Origin: Neotamlana sedimentorum
GTDB taxonomy: Bacteria; Bacteroidota; Bacteroidia; Flavobacteriales; Flavobacteriaceae
Direction: 5' to 3'
DNA: 64,000 bases
Assembly (NCBI RefSeq): GCF_000943565.1
Contig: NZ_JTDW01000005.1
Location: 248,001 to 312,000 of the forward strand
This document shows, one piece after another, positions 41,788-51,568 of the stretch (positions are counted from its first letter, which is position 1; the number at the start of each line of letters is the position of its first letter). Below the pieces are notes generated by a model. That model saw only the letters and a program-made list of their open reading frames with translations, made no database searches and had not been told where the DNA came from. The position numbers and the translations under genes were made by a program.

Positions 41788-43128
41788 CTAAATTTCTCGT
41801 TTTATATCCCAAGCCTCTAAATAATCGGCTACGGCTTTTACAAACATACCACCAAGCGCACCATTTACAACACGGTGGTCGTACGAATGCGATAAAAACA
41901 TTTTGTAACGTATACCAATAAAATCGCCTTCTGGTGTTTCTATAACTGCAGGCACTTTACGAATAGCACCTAGTGCCAAAATACCAACTTGTGGCTGGTT
42001 TATAATAGGTGTCCCCATAATGCTACCAAAACTACCAACATTGGTAACTGTATAAGTACCGCCTTGAACTTCGTCTGGTTTTAATTGATTAATTCGCGCA
42101 CGGTTTGCTAAATCGTTAACCTGTTTTGTCATGCCAACAAGATTTAGTTGATCGGCATTTTTAATAACAGGAACAATTAAATTACCATCGGGTAAAGCCG
42201 CTGCCATACCTAAGTTTATATTTTTCTTTTTTATAATTTTATCGTCTTGAACCGAAATATTCATTAACGGATATTCGCGTAAGGCTTTAGCAATTGCCTC
42301 CATAAAAATAGGTGTAAACGTAAGGTTTTCGCCTTCGCGTTTAAAAAAGGTATCTTTAACTTTTTTACGCCAATTCCAAATATTCGTTACATCGGCCTCG
42401 ATAAAACTTTGTACATGCGCCGATGTTTGTAAAGAGGCCATCATGTGATTTGAAACCAATTTACCCATTCGGGTCATTTCAATTATTTCATCTTCCCCAT
42501 TCGAAATTAAAGGTGCTGTTTGAGCTTTTGCAGGCTCGACAACTGTTTTTGCTTGTGTAGGTTTTTGTTCCACTTTAACTGGTTCAACTACCCCATTACT
42601 ATTTCTATTTTCTAAAAACTGTAAAATGTCGTTTTTAGTAACACGTGCATCTTTTCCGCTACCTATAATACTATCTAATTCTTTTTGAGTAATACCTTCT
42701 GCTTTAGCAATGTTTTTAACTAAAGGAGAATAAAATCTATTTTCGGAAGACAGGACAGCAGGTGTTTCAACGGCCTGTTGTGCAACAGCTACAGTTTCTT
42801 CAACATAAGATATAGCTTCATCTTGTACTAATTCGTCGTTTGCAATTTCTGCAAGATCATCGTTATTATCAATTTCTTCCACATCACCTTCGGTTTCAAT
42901 AATTGCTAAAACCCCACCTACTTGCACCACGTCATCCACATTAAAAAAGCGTTCAACTAAAACACCTTCTACTTCACTTGGCACTTCGCTATCTACTTTA
43001 TCAGTTGCTATTTCTAAAATTGGTTCATCAATTTCAATGGTATCTCCAATTTCTTTTAGCCAAGAAGTAATGGTTGCTTCTGCAACACTTTCGCCCATTT
43101 TTGGTAGCTTCAACTTAAATTTTGCCAT
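41788..43128 (-). CDS. 2-oxoacid dehydrogenase E2 component (lipoamide acyltransferase)
   Basis: A 446-residue E2 subunit. The lipoyl domain has the lipoyl-lysine in EIATDKVDSEVPSEVEG (near residue 44), and the peripheral subunit-binding domain is YSPLVKNIAKAEGITQKELD. The catalytic domain begins near residue 215 and carries LSHSYDHRVVNGALGG. In that motif the usual HxxxDG aspartate is Asn. It probably serves a branched-chain or pyruvate-type complex; E1 and E3 are not in the window. It is transcribed alone, with a promoter just upstream. Confidence 0.9.
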   Translation of the reverse strand: MAKFKLKLPKMGESVAEATITSWLKEIGDTIEIDEPILEIATDKVDSEVPSEVEGVLVERFFNVDDVVQVGGVLAIIETEGDVEEIDNNDDLAEIANDELVQDEAISYVEETVAVAQQAVETPAVLSSENRFYSPLVKNIAKAEGITQKELDSIIGSGKDARVTKNDILQFLENRNSNGVVEPVKVEQKPTQAKTVVEPAKAQTAPLISNGEDEIIEMTRMGKLVSNHMMASLQTSAHVQSFIEADVTNIWNWRKKVKDTFFKREGENLTFTPIFMEAIAKALREYPLMNISVQDDKIIKKKNINLGMAAALPDGNLIVPVIKNADQLNLVGMTKQVNDLANRARINQLKPDEVQGGTYTVTNVGSFGSIMGTPIINQPQVGILALGAIRKVPAVIETPEGDFIGIRYKMFLSHSYDHRVVNGALGGMFVKAVADYLEAWDIKREI

Positions 43129-43170
43129 ATTTAACGTATGTAGTGGTTTTAGGTTGTTCTATTTTTTTTG

Positions 43171-43199
43171 CAAAATTACTAAAAAACAACGGTTTTCAA
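43171..43199 (-). promoter_or_regulatory. Probable promoter of the E2 gene
   Basis: TAATTTTG on the - strand (43178-43171) is a perfect TAnnTTTG box, with a TTG (43199-43197) 18 bases before it. It is 43 bases upstream of the start codon at 43128. Confidence 0.55.
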
Positions 43200-43218
43200 T
43201 CAATTAATTTCACAAAAA

Positions 43219-44319
43219 CTAGTTAAACTCTATTATTTCTCCTTTGCAAATAGTATCGTCGCTACCGATAATAAAGTTTGATTGATTTGGCAAGATTTTA
43301 AAGGATAATTTACTATTATCTGGCTTTGTCTCCATTAAGTTTATAATACGTTTATAACTTGAAACATTAGCATCAAAAATAACTTCGGTTTCTGGTTTAA
43401 TAGTGTATAAAGTATCACTTAATTCTATTTGCTTCTTTAAAGTGTTTTTTAATTTATCGCAAACGGAATTTGACACCAATAAATAGCGACTAGGCTGCTT
43501 TCGAACTCCCTTAGGATTGGTTCTAAAAAAATAAACTCCGGCAATACCTAAATTTACAAAAACATCAAAAAAGTAATTTCTTTTAAAATGTTTTTTGTAG
43601 AAAATTTTCATGGCACCATAAAATCGGCGTGCGTAGAACTTATTTTTTAAAGTGCTTTCGCCTTTATAATGTATTACTGTAGCTTCGCCAAAATAGTAAT
43701 TTTTAAACCCTGCTTTTATTAGTTTGTAAGACAAGTCTATATCTTCGCCATACATAAAATAATCTTCGTCGAAACCATGAATTTCATTGAAGGTTTCGCG
43801 TTTTAAAAGCATAAATGCACCTACTAAAACCTCAACTTCTCCAACTTCGTTTTGTTTTAGGTTATTTGCATAATAATCGTTAGAGTTTCCTAAAATCTTT
43901 TTAAAAGCTGCATTAACATAAGGGATATGGCGCTTACTTTCTGGTAAAAATTCGCCAATACCATTAATTAACTTACAACCAATAGCCCCTAAATTTTCAG
44001 TTTTTTCGGCAAAGTTTAAAATTTTGGTAAAGGTATCTTCGGCAACAACCGTATCTGGATTTAAGATGCAAATATATTCGCCTTTTGCTTTTGCAACACC
44101 AATGTTATTACCTTTTGAAAAACCAAAGTTTTCTTTGTTCTCTATTAAATTTATTGATGGAAATTTAGCTTTAAGCATGCTGCAACTATCATCTTGAGAA
44201 TGATTGTCGACTACAATAATTTCGGCTTCAATATTTGCAATAGCGGCTTCGACACTTTTTAAACATAACTCTAAAAAGTAGCGCACATTGTAGTTAAGTA
44301 TAATTACGGAAAGTTTCAA
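43219..44319 (-). CDS. Family 2 glycosyltransferase (rhamnosyltransferase-like)
   Basis: A 366-residue GT-A fold glycosyltransferase. Residues 1-220 have the GT2 motifs SVIILNYNVRYFLELCLKSV, ENFGFSKGNNIGVAKA and YICILNPDTVV (the DxD-like site), then EIHGFDEDYFMYGEDIDLSY, the acceptor-binding ED. A hydrophobic stretch near residue 255 may touch the membrane. It resembles dTDP-rhamnosyl transferases of cell-surface polysaccharides. It stands 11 bases downstream of recR on the same strand. Confidence 0.88.
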   Translation of the reverse strand: MKLSVIILNYNVRYFLELCLKSVEAAIANIEAEIIVVDNHSQDDSCSMLKAKFPSINLIENKENFGFSKGNNIGVAKAKGEYICILNPDTVVAEDTFTKILNFAEKTENLGAIGCKLINGIGEFLPESKRHIPYVNAAFKKILGNSNDYYANNLKQNEVGEVEVLVGAFMLLKRETFNEIHGFDEDYFMYGEDIDLSYKLIKAGFKNYYFGEATVIHYKGESTLKNKFYARRFYGAMKIFYKKHFKRNYFFDVFVNLGIAGVYFFRTNPKGVRKQPSRYLLVSNSVCDKLKNTLKKQIELSDTLYTIKPETEVIFDANVSSYKRIINLMETKPDNSKLSFKILPNQSNFIIGSDDTICKGEIIEFN

Positions 44320-44330
44320 AAAATATGCAC

Positions 44331-44948
44331 TTAAGATTTTAATGAAGATTCGAATGGAATTCGGTTAACTATACTTCTCCCTAAGGTAATTTCGTCGGCA
44401 TATTCGAGCTCGTCTCCAACCGAAATTCCTCTAGCAATGGTAGAAGTAACAATGTTATAATCTTGTATTTGCTTATAAATGTAAAAATTGGTAGTGTCGC
44501 CTTCCATTGTTGAACTTAACGCAAAAATTATTTCTTTTACTTCGCCTTGCTTAACTTTTTCTACTAAGGATTCTATTTTTAAATCGTGCGGTCCAATACC
44601 ATCCATTGGAGATATTTTTCCTCCTAAAACATGATAAATGCCTTTAAAAGAGCTTGTATTTTCAATTGCCATAACATCTCTAACGTCTTCAACCACACAA
44701 ATAGTATGTGAAACTCTATTTTTATTTGAGCAAATTTCACATATTTCTACATCGCTAATGTTATGACATGATTTACAGAACTTTACTTCGGTTCGCATTT
44801 TTAATAAAGCCTCGGCCAACAGTTTAGTACGAGATTCTGGTTGCTTTAACATATGCAATACCAAACGCAATGCCGTACGCTTACCAATTCCTGGTAGTTG
44901 CGACATTTCGTTAACTGCGTTTTCTAGTAATTTAGAAGAAAATTCCAT
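44331..44948 (-). CDS. recR: Recombination mediator RecR
   Basis: A 205-residue RecR. It has the helix-hairpin-helix [17 protein letters not shown], a four-cysteine zinc finger [16 protein letters not shown], the TOPRIM domain ([29 protein letters not shown]) and the Walker-like C-terminus. It loads RecA at gaps together with RecF and RecO. Confidence 0.96.
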   Translation of the reverse strand: MEFSSKLLENAVNEMSQLPGIGKRTALRLVLHMLKQPESRTKLLAEALLKMRTEVKFCKSCHNISDVEICEICSNKNRVSHTICVVEDVRDVMAIENTSSFKGIYHVLGGKISPMDGIGPHDLKIESLVEKVKQGEVKEIIFALSSTMEGDTTNFYIYKQIQDYNIVTSTIARGISVGDELEYADEITLGRSIVNRIPFESSLKS

Positions 44949-45020
44949 GGCTGCGAATTTACAATTTTTGATTTAACTTATCGATTGGAATTTGTATTTT
45001 GGCTTTGAATTATTCTATAT

Positions 45021-46469
45021 ATGACTGCAACTCAAATTTTATTCCTTATTGCCGGCTATTTTGTCGTGCTTATTTTAATTTCATATTTCACCGGAAAAGA
45101 AGATAGTAACGATGCTTTTTTTAAAGCCAACAAGTCGGCACCTTGGTATTTGGTTGCCTTTGGGATGATTGGAGCATCGCTTTCGGGCGTTACTTTTATT
45201 TCGGTTCCTGGCGCCGTAGAAACCAAACAATTTGGCTATTTGCAAGTCGTTTTTGGATACTTATTTGGTTACATGGTTATTGCATATGTTTTACTCCCCA
45301 TTTACTACAAGCTTAATTTAACTTCAATTTACACCTATTTAAAGGATCGCTTTGGAGTTGTAAGTTACAAAACAGGATCGGTAGCTTTTTTAATTTCAAG
45401 AATTGTTGGCGCATCGTTTCGATTGTTTTTGGTAGCAAAAGTACTTCAGCTTTTAGTGTTCGATCAATTTAATATTCCCTTTGCTTTAACTGTTATTCTC
45501 ACCATTGTATTAATATGGTTGTACACGTTTAAAGGAGGTATTAAAACCATAATTTTTACCGACACCTTACAAACTTTGTTTATGCTAGTATCGGTTGTTG
45601 TAACTATTATATTTTTAGCATCGGCGTTAAACTTAAATGGTATTTCTGAAATTTACACGAGTGTTAAAGAAAACACCATGAGCAAAGTATTTTTCTTTAG
45701 CGATGTTAACGATGCACAATATTTTATAAAAAGCTTTCTTTCGGGAATGTTTATTACCATTACCATGACCGGTTTAGACCAAGATATGATGCAAAAAAAC
45801 CTCACTTGTAAAAACTTAAAAGAAGCTCAAAAAAACATGATTTCTTTTAGTGTGGTATTAATTTTTGTTAACATCCTATTTTTAGTTTTAGGTTTAATGC
45901 TAACCGAGTATGCCAACGCTCATGGTATTTCTGCTAAAAAAGATGAGTTATTTCCAACCATTGCCATGTTACCAGAAATTGGTGTTATAACCTCATCGTT
46001 TTTTATTCTAGGTTTAGTAGCTGCTGCATACTCTAGTGCCGATTCGGCTTTAACTTCGCTAACCACATCATTTTGTATAGATATTATTGAAATTGATAAG
46101 AAACCAAAAGAAATTCAAAAGAAAATTAGAAAACGAACCCATGTTTTAATAAGCATTTTACTTGTTTTCGTAATTATTGCTTTTGATGCTATTTTTAAAG
46201 ATGTGTCTGTAATTTGGGAATTGTTTAAAGCTGCTGGTTATACCTACGGACCGCTTTTAGGATTATTTGCTTTAGGTATTTTTACTAAAACCGAAATAAA
46301 AGATAAATACGTTTGGATAATAGCTATTATCGCTCCAATACTATCATTTTTTATTAATAAATATTCGGTTGATTTATTAAATGGATACCAAATTGGATTT
46401 GAAATTTTAATAATTAACGGGTTACTAACCTTTTTAGGATTAATACTGATTCGTAGAAAGCAGCACTAA
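45021..46469 (+). CDS. Sodium:solute symporter (SSS family)
   Basis: A 482-residue transporter with about 13 hydrophobic segments. SSS family landmarks are [59 protein letters not shown] and [20 protein letters not shown]. It couples uptake of a small organic solute to sodium entry; the substrate cannot be read from the sequence. The 3' end overlaps the convergent CoA-binding gene by 30 bases. Confidence 0.92.
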   Translation: MTATQILFLIAGYFVVLILISYFTGKEDSNDAFFKANKSAPWYLVAFGMIGASLSGVTFISVPGAVETKQFGYLQVVFGYLFGYMVIAYVLLPIYYKLNLTSIYTYLKDRFGVVSYKTGSVAFLISRIVGASFRLFLVAKVLQLLVFDQFNIPFALTVILTIVLIWLYTFKGGIKTIIFTDTLQTLFMLVSVVVTIIFLASALNLNGISEIYTSVKENTMSKVFFFSDVNDAQYFIKSFLSGMFITITMTGLDQDMMQKNLTCKNLKEAQKNMISFSVVLIFVNILFLVLGLMLTEYANAHGISAKKDELFPTIAMLPEIGVITSSFFILGLVAAAYSSADSALTSLTTSFCIDIIEIDKKPKEIQKKIRKRTHVLISILLVFVIIAFDAIFKDVSVIWELFKAAGYTYGPLLGLFALGIFTKTEIKDKYVWIIAIIAPILSFFINKYSVDLLNGYQIGFEILIINGLLTFLGLILIRRKQH

Positions 46470-46802
46470 AGTACAAGACGCTTCAAAATGAATATTCTTT
46501 TCCTGAAGCAAACTATAAAACTCCGGATTCTCGGTTCCTGGGTTAAAAATAACACGTTTCGGGTTTAAGGAAAGTATGTCGTTATAAAATGGCTTCTGTC
46601 GTAAAGGATTCATATAAAGTGCAACGGTATCAATATCATTAAAATTTACTAATTCTGTTTCTATAGTAACACCTGCAACGGTTCCTCCTCTTAATCCGTA
46701 AGCAACAACCTTTTTATTATTAGCTACCAAACGATTAATGGCTAAATTAGAATATCGATCTGGATTTAATGATGCTCCAAACACTAAGGTTTTGTCTTTC
46801 AT
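46440..46802 (-). CDS. CoA-binding domain protein (YccU-like)
   Basis: A 120-residue Rossmann-like protein of the CoA_binding_2 family: [56 protein letters not shown] and [13 protein letters not shown]. It is slightly shorter than typical YccU. It may bind a CoA ester or nucleotide; no catalytic role is known. The C-terminus overlaps the SSS gene on the other strand. Confidence 0.88.
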   Translation of the reverse strand: MKDKTLVFGASLNPDRYSNLAINRLVANNKKVVAYGLRGGTVAGVTIETELVNFNDIDTVALYMNPLRQKPFYNDILSLNPKRVIFNPGTENPEFYSLLQEKNIHFEASCTLVLLSTNQY

Positions 46803-46956
46803 TTGTTAAAATTAGTTAACTCTACTTACAACATGTAACAGGTTTATAAAATAGACGTCCTACAAGCAGGAAAATTACAACTATCAAATAAATAATATGC
46901 TCAAAATACTATAATCCTGCATAATTTTGATGGTTAGTGAAATGCAAGATTATTAA

Positions 46957-46990
46957 AAAACCCTAAAAACTGATATGCTTTTAGGGTTTT
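46957..46990. terminator. Orphan hairpin terminator
   Basis: AAAACCCTAAAA (46957-46968) pairs perfectly with TTTTAGGGTTTT (46979-46990) across a 10-base loop. It could act in both directions. No gene ends next to it. Confidence 0.7.
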
Positions 46991-47299
46991 GATGTTTTTA
47001 AAATAATTTGATTAATACTGTTTTTGAAACTGTACATATATTTTTTTAACCTTAATAACAACTAAAAGCCTAAATTCTATAAAAAAAGCGACTGTTTTAA
47101 ATCTAAATAGCATTACTTATAAATTTTGAACAATTCTTAAATTTTCACTTATAATTTTTTCTAAAATCAATCTAAATAACAAAAAAACAAAACCCATGAA
47201 TTATATTTTAATAATTTTTTAAGGTGTAAAAATTTTAAAAAAATAAATAATATGTTAAAATTTTAAATTTTACGCAATATTAAAATTATCTTTACGTTA

Positions 47300-47433
47300 T
47301 AATATAAAGTACAATCATCTAACCAAACACGAAGTTTTAATTATTTGGAATTAGTCGTCTAAAAAAATTCGTACATATGAAGATTAGTATTATTTAAAAA
47401 CTCGAAATTGTTTATTTCGAGTTTTGTTTTTTA
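47300..47433 (+). ncRNA. Candidate small RNA
   Basis: A promoter-like TATCTTTA (near 47288-47295, one base from the TAnnTTTG consensus) precedes about 130 non-coding bases that end in a perfect 12-bp hairpin (AAAACTCGAAAT / ATTTCGAGTTTT, 47397-47425) and a T-run. The only ORF inside is a six-codon ATG AAG ATT... (47377-47397). No known RNA family was recognised. Confidence 0.35.
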
Positions 47434-47541
47434 GTTAAAGTTTGTTAAATATATATATATGATGAAATAAAACGAAAGATTTTTCGTCTTATATAATAAG
47501 ATTCTTCACATTAGTGTTAGTTGAAGTTGATTAATAGCTAG

Positions 47542-47575
47542 AAAAACCCAAAACTATACGTTTTGGGTTTTTTGT
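47542..47575. terminator. Bidirectional terminator downstream of fabH
   Basis: AAAAACCCAAAAC (47542-47554) pairs perfectly with GTTTTGGGTTTTT (47560-47572), loop TATAC. It lies directly after the fabH stop (47577) and closes that transcript on the - strand. Confidence 0.85.
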
Positions 47576-47576
47576 T

Positions 47577-48587
47577 TTACCAGTTAATTATTGCGCTTCC
47601 CCAGGTAAAACCACTTCCAAAAGCTGCTAAAACCACCGTATCTCCGGTTTTTATTTTTCCCTCTTCCCAGGCTTCGGTTAAAGCAATTGGTATAGAAGCC
47701 GCTGTAGTATTTCCGTATTTTTGAATATTATTAAACACTTGACTGTCTGATAATCTGAATTTTTTTTGAATAAACTGTGCAATTCGTAAGTTAGCTTGAT
47801 GCGGAATTAACATATCAATAGATTCTTTATGTAAGCCATTTGCCATTAAACCTTCCATAATAACTTCACTAAATCGAACTACAGCATTTTTAAACACAAA
47901 TTGTCCGTTCATATAAGGAAAATAGCTTTCATCTTCTGGGTTATTATCTTCTAAAATATCATTCACCCAACGCGTTCCCATTCCAGGAGCCTTCAACACT
48001 AATTCTTCGGCATGCTCCCCTTGGCTGTGTAAATGTGTAGATAAAATGCCTTTATTATTATTTTCTTCACGCGTTAAAACTGCAGCTCCTGCCCCATCTC
48101 CAAAAATAACACTAACGCCACGACCTCGTGTTGTTTTATCTAAACCATGCGAATGTAACTCACTACCAATTACAAGTATGTTTTTGTACATACCTGTTTT
48201 TATAAAATTATCGGCTACAGATAAAGCATAAATAAAACCCGAACATTGGTTTCTAACATCTAAAGCACCTACAGTTTTTATTCCCAAGGCATGCTGTACT
48301 TGCACACCCGGACCTGGAAAATACATATCTGGGCTTAAAGTGGCGAAAACTATAAAATCAATATCATCTTTACTTATTCCTGCTCGATCTATAGCTATTT
48401 TTGCAGCTTTAACCCCCATTGTTGCAGTAGTATCGTCGCTGCCTTGTTTAACCCAACGACGTTCCTTTATTCCTGTTCTTTCTGTAATCCACGCGTCATT
48501 AGTGTCCATCATTTTAGATAAATCATCATTTGTAACCACATTTTCTGGCACATATTTACCTAAACCTATTATTTTCGAATTGTACAT
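47577..48587 (-). CDS. fabH: 3-oxoacyl-ACP synthase III (FabH)
   Basis: A 336-residue ketoacyl-ACP synthase III, which condenses an acyl-CoA starter with malonyl-ACP at the first step of fatty acid synthesis. The catalytic triad is Cys115 (NQCSGFIYAL), His263 (LIPHQANLRI) and Asn293 (YGNTTAAS). GVSVIFGDGAGAAVL and the closing AAFGSGFTWGSAIINW are also typical. It is transcribed alone, without plsX or rpmF beside it, so it may be a second FabH in this genome with its own starter preference. That is inference. Confidence 0.92.
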   Translation of the reverse strand: MYNSKIIGLGKYVPENVVTNDDLSKMMDTNDAWITERTGIKERRWVKQGSDDTTATMGVKAAKIAIDRAGISKDDIDFIVFATLSPDMYFPGPGVQVQHALGIKTVGALDVRNQCSGFIYALSVADNFIKTGMYKNILVIGSELHSHGLDKTTRGRGVSVIFGDGAGAAVLTREENNNKGILSTHLHSQGEHAEELVLKAPGMGTRWVNDILEDNNPEDESYFPYMNGQFVFKNAVVRFSEVIMEGLMANGLHKESIDMLIPHQANLRIAQFIQKKFRLSDSQVFNNIQKYGNTTAASIPIALTEAWEEGKIKTGDTVVLAAFGSGFTWGSAIINW

Positions 48588-48831
48588 AGTCTTAAAGTTT
48601 ATTCAGATAGTTTCAAATTACAATAACTTTAAATTATTTCCAATAAACAAATCATATAATTCATTTTATTTAAAAAATCTTATTCAATTTTTACTATTTC
48701 TTATTTCCATAAAAACTATGTCACTTTGTCACATTTTAAGAATTGGCATTTTTGTTGAAATACCTTCATCATTAAAATTAAAATCAATAAATAGATTTTC
48801 ACTTTTGTGAGAATGATAAATAAATTAAATT

Positions 48832-50745
48832 ATGGCAACAGGAAACATTAATGTATCGGTAGAGAATATCTTTCCGTTAATTAAAAAATTCTTATACAGC
48901 GACCACGAAATATTTTTACGTGAGCTTATTAGTAACGCAACAGATGCAACTTTAAAACTTAAACATTTAACCAATATTGGTGAAGCTAAAGTTGAGTATG
49001 GCAGTCCACAAATTGAAGTAAAAATTGATAAAGACGGTAAAAAACTTCATATTATAGATCAAGGTTTAGGTATGACTGCCGAAGAGGTTGAAAAATACAT
49101 TAACCAAGTAGCCTTTTCTGGAGCTGAAGAATTTTTAGATAAATATAAAGATTCTGCTAAAGATTCTGGAATTATCGGTCATTTTGGTTTAGGTTTTTAC
49201 TCGGCCTTTATGGTTGCCGAAAAAGTTGAAATCATCACGAAATCATTTAAAGATGAACCTGCGGCGCATTGGACTTGCGACGGCTCGCCTGAATTTACTT
49301 TAGAAGCTGCCGATAAAACCGAAAGAGGTACTGAAATTATTCTTCATATTGCCGAAGATTCTACCGAATTTCTTGAAGAATCTCGTATTCGTGAGCTTTT
49401 AAACAAATACAACAAGTTTATGCCTGTGCCAATTAAATTTGGTACTAAAGAAATAAACGACCCAGAGCATGAGCCTGCAACTATTACCGATAAAGATGGT
49501 AAAGAAACCAAAGAACCACACAGAAAAATTACGGTTGATGATATAATAAACAACCCTAACCCAGCGTGGACAAAGCAACCAGCCGATTTAAAAGACGACG
49601 ATTACAAAAACTTTTATCGCGAGTTGTACCCAATGCAGTTCGAAGAGCCGTTATTTAACATTCACTTAAATGTTGATTATCCGTTTAACTTAACTGGTAT
49701 TCTGTATTTCCCAAAAATGGGACAAGACATGAATATTCAAAAAGATAAAATTCAATTATACCAAAACCAAGTTTTTGTAACCGATAATGTTGAAGGTATT
49801 GTACCAGAATTTTTAACCATGTTACGTGGTGTCATCGATTCTCCAGACATTCCATTAAACGTATCGCGTTCATACTTACAAGCCGATGGTGCTGTAAAAA
49901 AGATTTCATCTTACATTACACGTAAAGTAGCCGATAAATTAAAATCGCTATTTAATAGCAATCGTGAAGATTTTGAAGCAAAATGGGACGACATTAAAGT
50001 GGTTATTGAATACGGAATGCTTTCCGAAGAAAAATTCTTTGAAAAAGCAGATGCTTTCGCACTTTACCCAACGGTTGATGGTAGCTACTACACATACGAA
50101 GAATTATTCAATAAAATTAAAGCAAACCAAACCGATAAAGATGATAAATTAGTAATTCTTTACGCTTCAGACAAAGATGCACAACACAGTTACATCGAGT
50201 CTGCAAAAGCAAAAGGTTACGAAGTTTTATTATTAGATTCTCCAATAGTTTCGCACTTAATCCAGAAGTTAGAAACATCAAAAGAAAACATCTCTTTTGC
50301 ACGTGTTGATGGCGATCACATCGATAATTTAATTAAGAAAGATGAAAACACTATTTCTAAGTTAGATGACGATCAAAAGAAAACTTTAGAAGAATTATTA
50401 AAAGAAGTTGTGCCTTCTGATAAATTTATGGTTCAATTAGAAGCTATGGATAGCGAAGCAAATCCGTTTATAATTACGCAACCAGAATTTATGCGCCGTA
50501 TGAAAGAAATGCAAGCTACCGGAGGCGGTGGTGGTATGTTTGGCATGGGTAATATGCCCGAAATGTACAACTTAGTTGTTAACATCAATAATGCCTTAGT
50601 AAGCGATATTTTAAACACCGAAGCTAAAGAGGATAAAGAACGCTTAATTAATCAAGGATTAGATTTAGCGCGTTTATCTCAAGGTTTATTAAAAGGTGAA
50701 GAACTTACAAACTTTATAAAACGTAGCTACGCTATGATAAAGTAA
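48832..50745 (+). CDS. htpG: Chaperone HtpG (Hsp90)
   Basis: A 637-residue Hsp90. The GHKL ATPase domain has FLRELISNATDATLKLK, HIIDQGLGMT and GIIGHFGLGFYSAFMV. The middle domain carries LNVSRSYLQAD with its catalytic-loop Arg, and the C-terminal dimerisation part has a Gly-rich insertion (ATGGGGGMFGMGNMPE). It helps fold client proteins during stress. The terminator downstream is split by a repeat. Confidence 0.97.
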   Translation: MATGNINVSVENIFPLIKKFLYSDHEIFLRELISNATDATLKLKHLTNIGEAKVEYGSPQIEVKIDKDGKKLHIIDQGLGMTAEEVEKYINQVAFSGAEEFLDKYKDSAKDSGIIGHFGLGFYSAFMVAEKVEIITKSFKDEPAAHWTCDGSPEFTLEAADKTERGTEIILHIAEDSTEFLEESRIRELLNKYNKFMPVPIKFGTKEINDPEHEPATITDKDGKETKEPHRKITVDDIINNPNPAWTKQPADLKDDDYKNFYRELYPMQFEEPLFNIHLNVDYPFNLTGILYFPKMGQDMNIQKDKIQLYQNQVFVTDNVEGIVPEFLTMLRGVIDSPDIPLNVSRSYLQADGAVKKISSYITRKVADKLKSLFNSNREDFEAKWDDIKVVIEYGMLSEEKFFEKADAFALYPTVDGSYYTYEELFNKIKANQTDKDDKLVILYASDKDAQHSYIESAKAKGYEVLLLDSPIVSHLIQKLETSKENISFARVDGDHIDNLIKKDENTISKLDDDQKKTLEELLKEVVPSDKFMVQLEAMDSEANPFIITQPEFMRRMKEMQATGGGGGMFGMGNMPEMYNLVVNINNALVSDILNTEAKEDKERLINQGLDLARLSQGLLKGEELTNFIKRSYAMIK

Positions 50746-50788
50746 CTCTGTTGTTTTGGTAACATTCTAGAACGATAAAATATATTTC

Positions 50789-50914
50789 GAGACGCTTTAA
50801 AAATCGAAAACCTGTCATCCTGAACTTGTTTCAGGATCTCATTAATTGTGAGAATAGAATCTGAAAATAATTCAGAAGGACACTAAAGGTTGGTTTTTAA
50901 AGCGTCTCCTTTTT
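50789..50914 (+). terminator. htpG terminator interrupted by a repeat element
   Basis: A perfect 15-bp stem pairs GAGACGCTTTAAAAA (50789-50803) with TTTTTAAAGCGTCTC (50894-50908) and is followed by a T-run, a normal terminator except that its loop is 90 bases long. The loop holds a repeat starting GTCATCCTGAACTTGTTTCA and an imperfect inverted copy near its right end. Confidence 0.75.
50813..50882. repeat. CTGAACTTGTTTCAG-type inverted repeat in terminator loop
   Basis: The left arm GTCATCCTGAACTTGTTTCA(GGATCT) and a degenerate right arm (AATCTGAAAATAATTCAG, AGGACAC) are inverse copies. The same core CTGAACTTGTTTCAG occurs at 56340 and 57460. Confidence 0.7.
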
Positions 50915-50990
50915 ATTTCAACAAAACTTTAACAAATAACGCCGTTTACAACACTTACATCTTATTATATTTACCGCTAAAATTTTAAAC

Positions 50991-51452
50991 ATGAAAAAAA
51001 CCTTATTAGCCTTTGCCTTAATAATTCCATTAATATTTACGGCTTGTAAAAACGACGACACTGTAGATTATAGAACTCAAAACGATGAAGACATTCAAAA
51101 TTACATTGCCGAAAATAGCCTAAATGCTGTAAAAACCGATTCGGGTTTGTACTATGTTATTAACGAACAAGGCTCTGGCGAACAACCAACTTATACAAGC
51201 AACGTAACCGTAGCTTACAAAGGCTATTTTTTAAATGGCAGCGTTTTCGACGAAAGTAGTGAAAGCGGTGTTTCGTTTAACTTACAGCAAGTTATTGCAG
51301 GTTGGACCGAAGGTATTACTTATTTCAAAGAAGGTGGTAGCGGTATACTTTTAATTCCTGCACATTTAGGGTACGGTAATAGTAGTTACGCCGGTATTCC
51401 TGGAGGTTCTGTGCTAATTTTTGATATTAACTTAATTTCGGTTAACGAATAA
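50991..51452 (+). CDS. FKBP-type peptidyl-prolyl isomerase lipoprotein
   Basis: A 153-residue lipoprotein (LIFTACKN, Cys19) with one FKBP domain at about residues 60-150: VTVAYKGYFLNGSVFDESSE, VIAGWTEGITYFKEGGSGIL, LIPAHLGYGNSS and GGSVLIFDINL. The family catalyses prolyl isomerisation in the periplasm. Similar small FKBP lipoproteins in flavobacteria include GldI, a gliding protein, but GldI identity cannot be claimed here. It is followed by a clear terminator. Confidence 0.9.
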   Translation: MKKTLLAFALIIPLIFTACKNDDTVDYRTQNDEDIQNYIAENSLNAVKTDSGLYYVINEQGSGEQPTYTSNVTVAYKGYFLNGSVFDESSESGVSFNLQQVIAGWTEGITYFKEGGSGILLIPAHLGYGNSSYAGIPGGSVLIFDINLISVNE

Positions 51453-51476
51453 AGTCTAAGCAATTTAACAAAACAT

Positions 51477-51510
51477 AAAAGTCGCCCTTAATTTAGGAGC
51501 GACTTTTTTA
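51477..51510 (+). terminator. Terminator after the FKBP gene
   Basis: AAAAGTCGC (51477-51485) pairs with GCGACTTTT (51499-51507) and is followed by T residues; the loop is CCTTAATTTAGGA, itself partly paired. Confidence 0.85.
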
Positions 51511-51568
51511 TTATATTAGCTTAACAAACTATTTTTCAGACATTTATTTTTAAAAACCTACTTAAAAG

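Larger units (their letters stand above)
46803..47576. other. ORF-free region with three hairpin terminators
   Basis: This 774-base stretch holds no convincing ORF on either strand and is very AT-rich. Strong stem-loops with T- or A-runs lie at 46957-46990, 47397-47433 and 47542-47575. Only the last directly abuts a gene (fabH), so the first two may end unannotated non-coding transcripts. Confidence 0.6.

Noticed and set aside
47377-47397. Six-codon ORF (MKISII) ahead of a terminator, as in a leader-peptide attenuator
   Set aside because: It has no run of one amino acid, no alternative hairpin that I can see, and no biosynthetic gene follows on the + strand.
48340-48810. Open frame of 156 codons opposite fabH
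   Set aside because: It lies antisense to the well-supported fabH start region and the htpG leader, and its composition looks like a shadow of the real gene.
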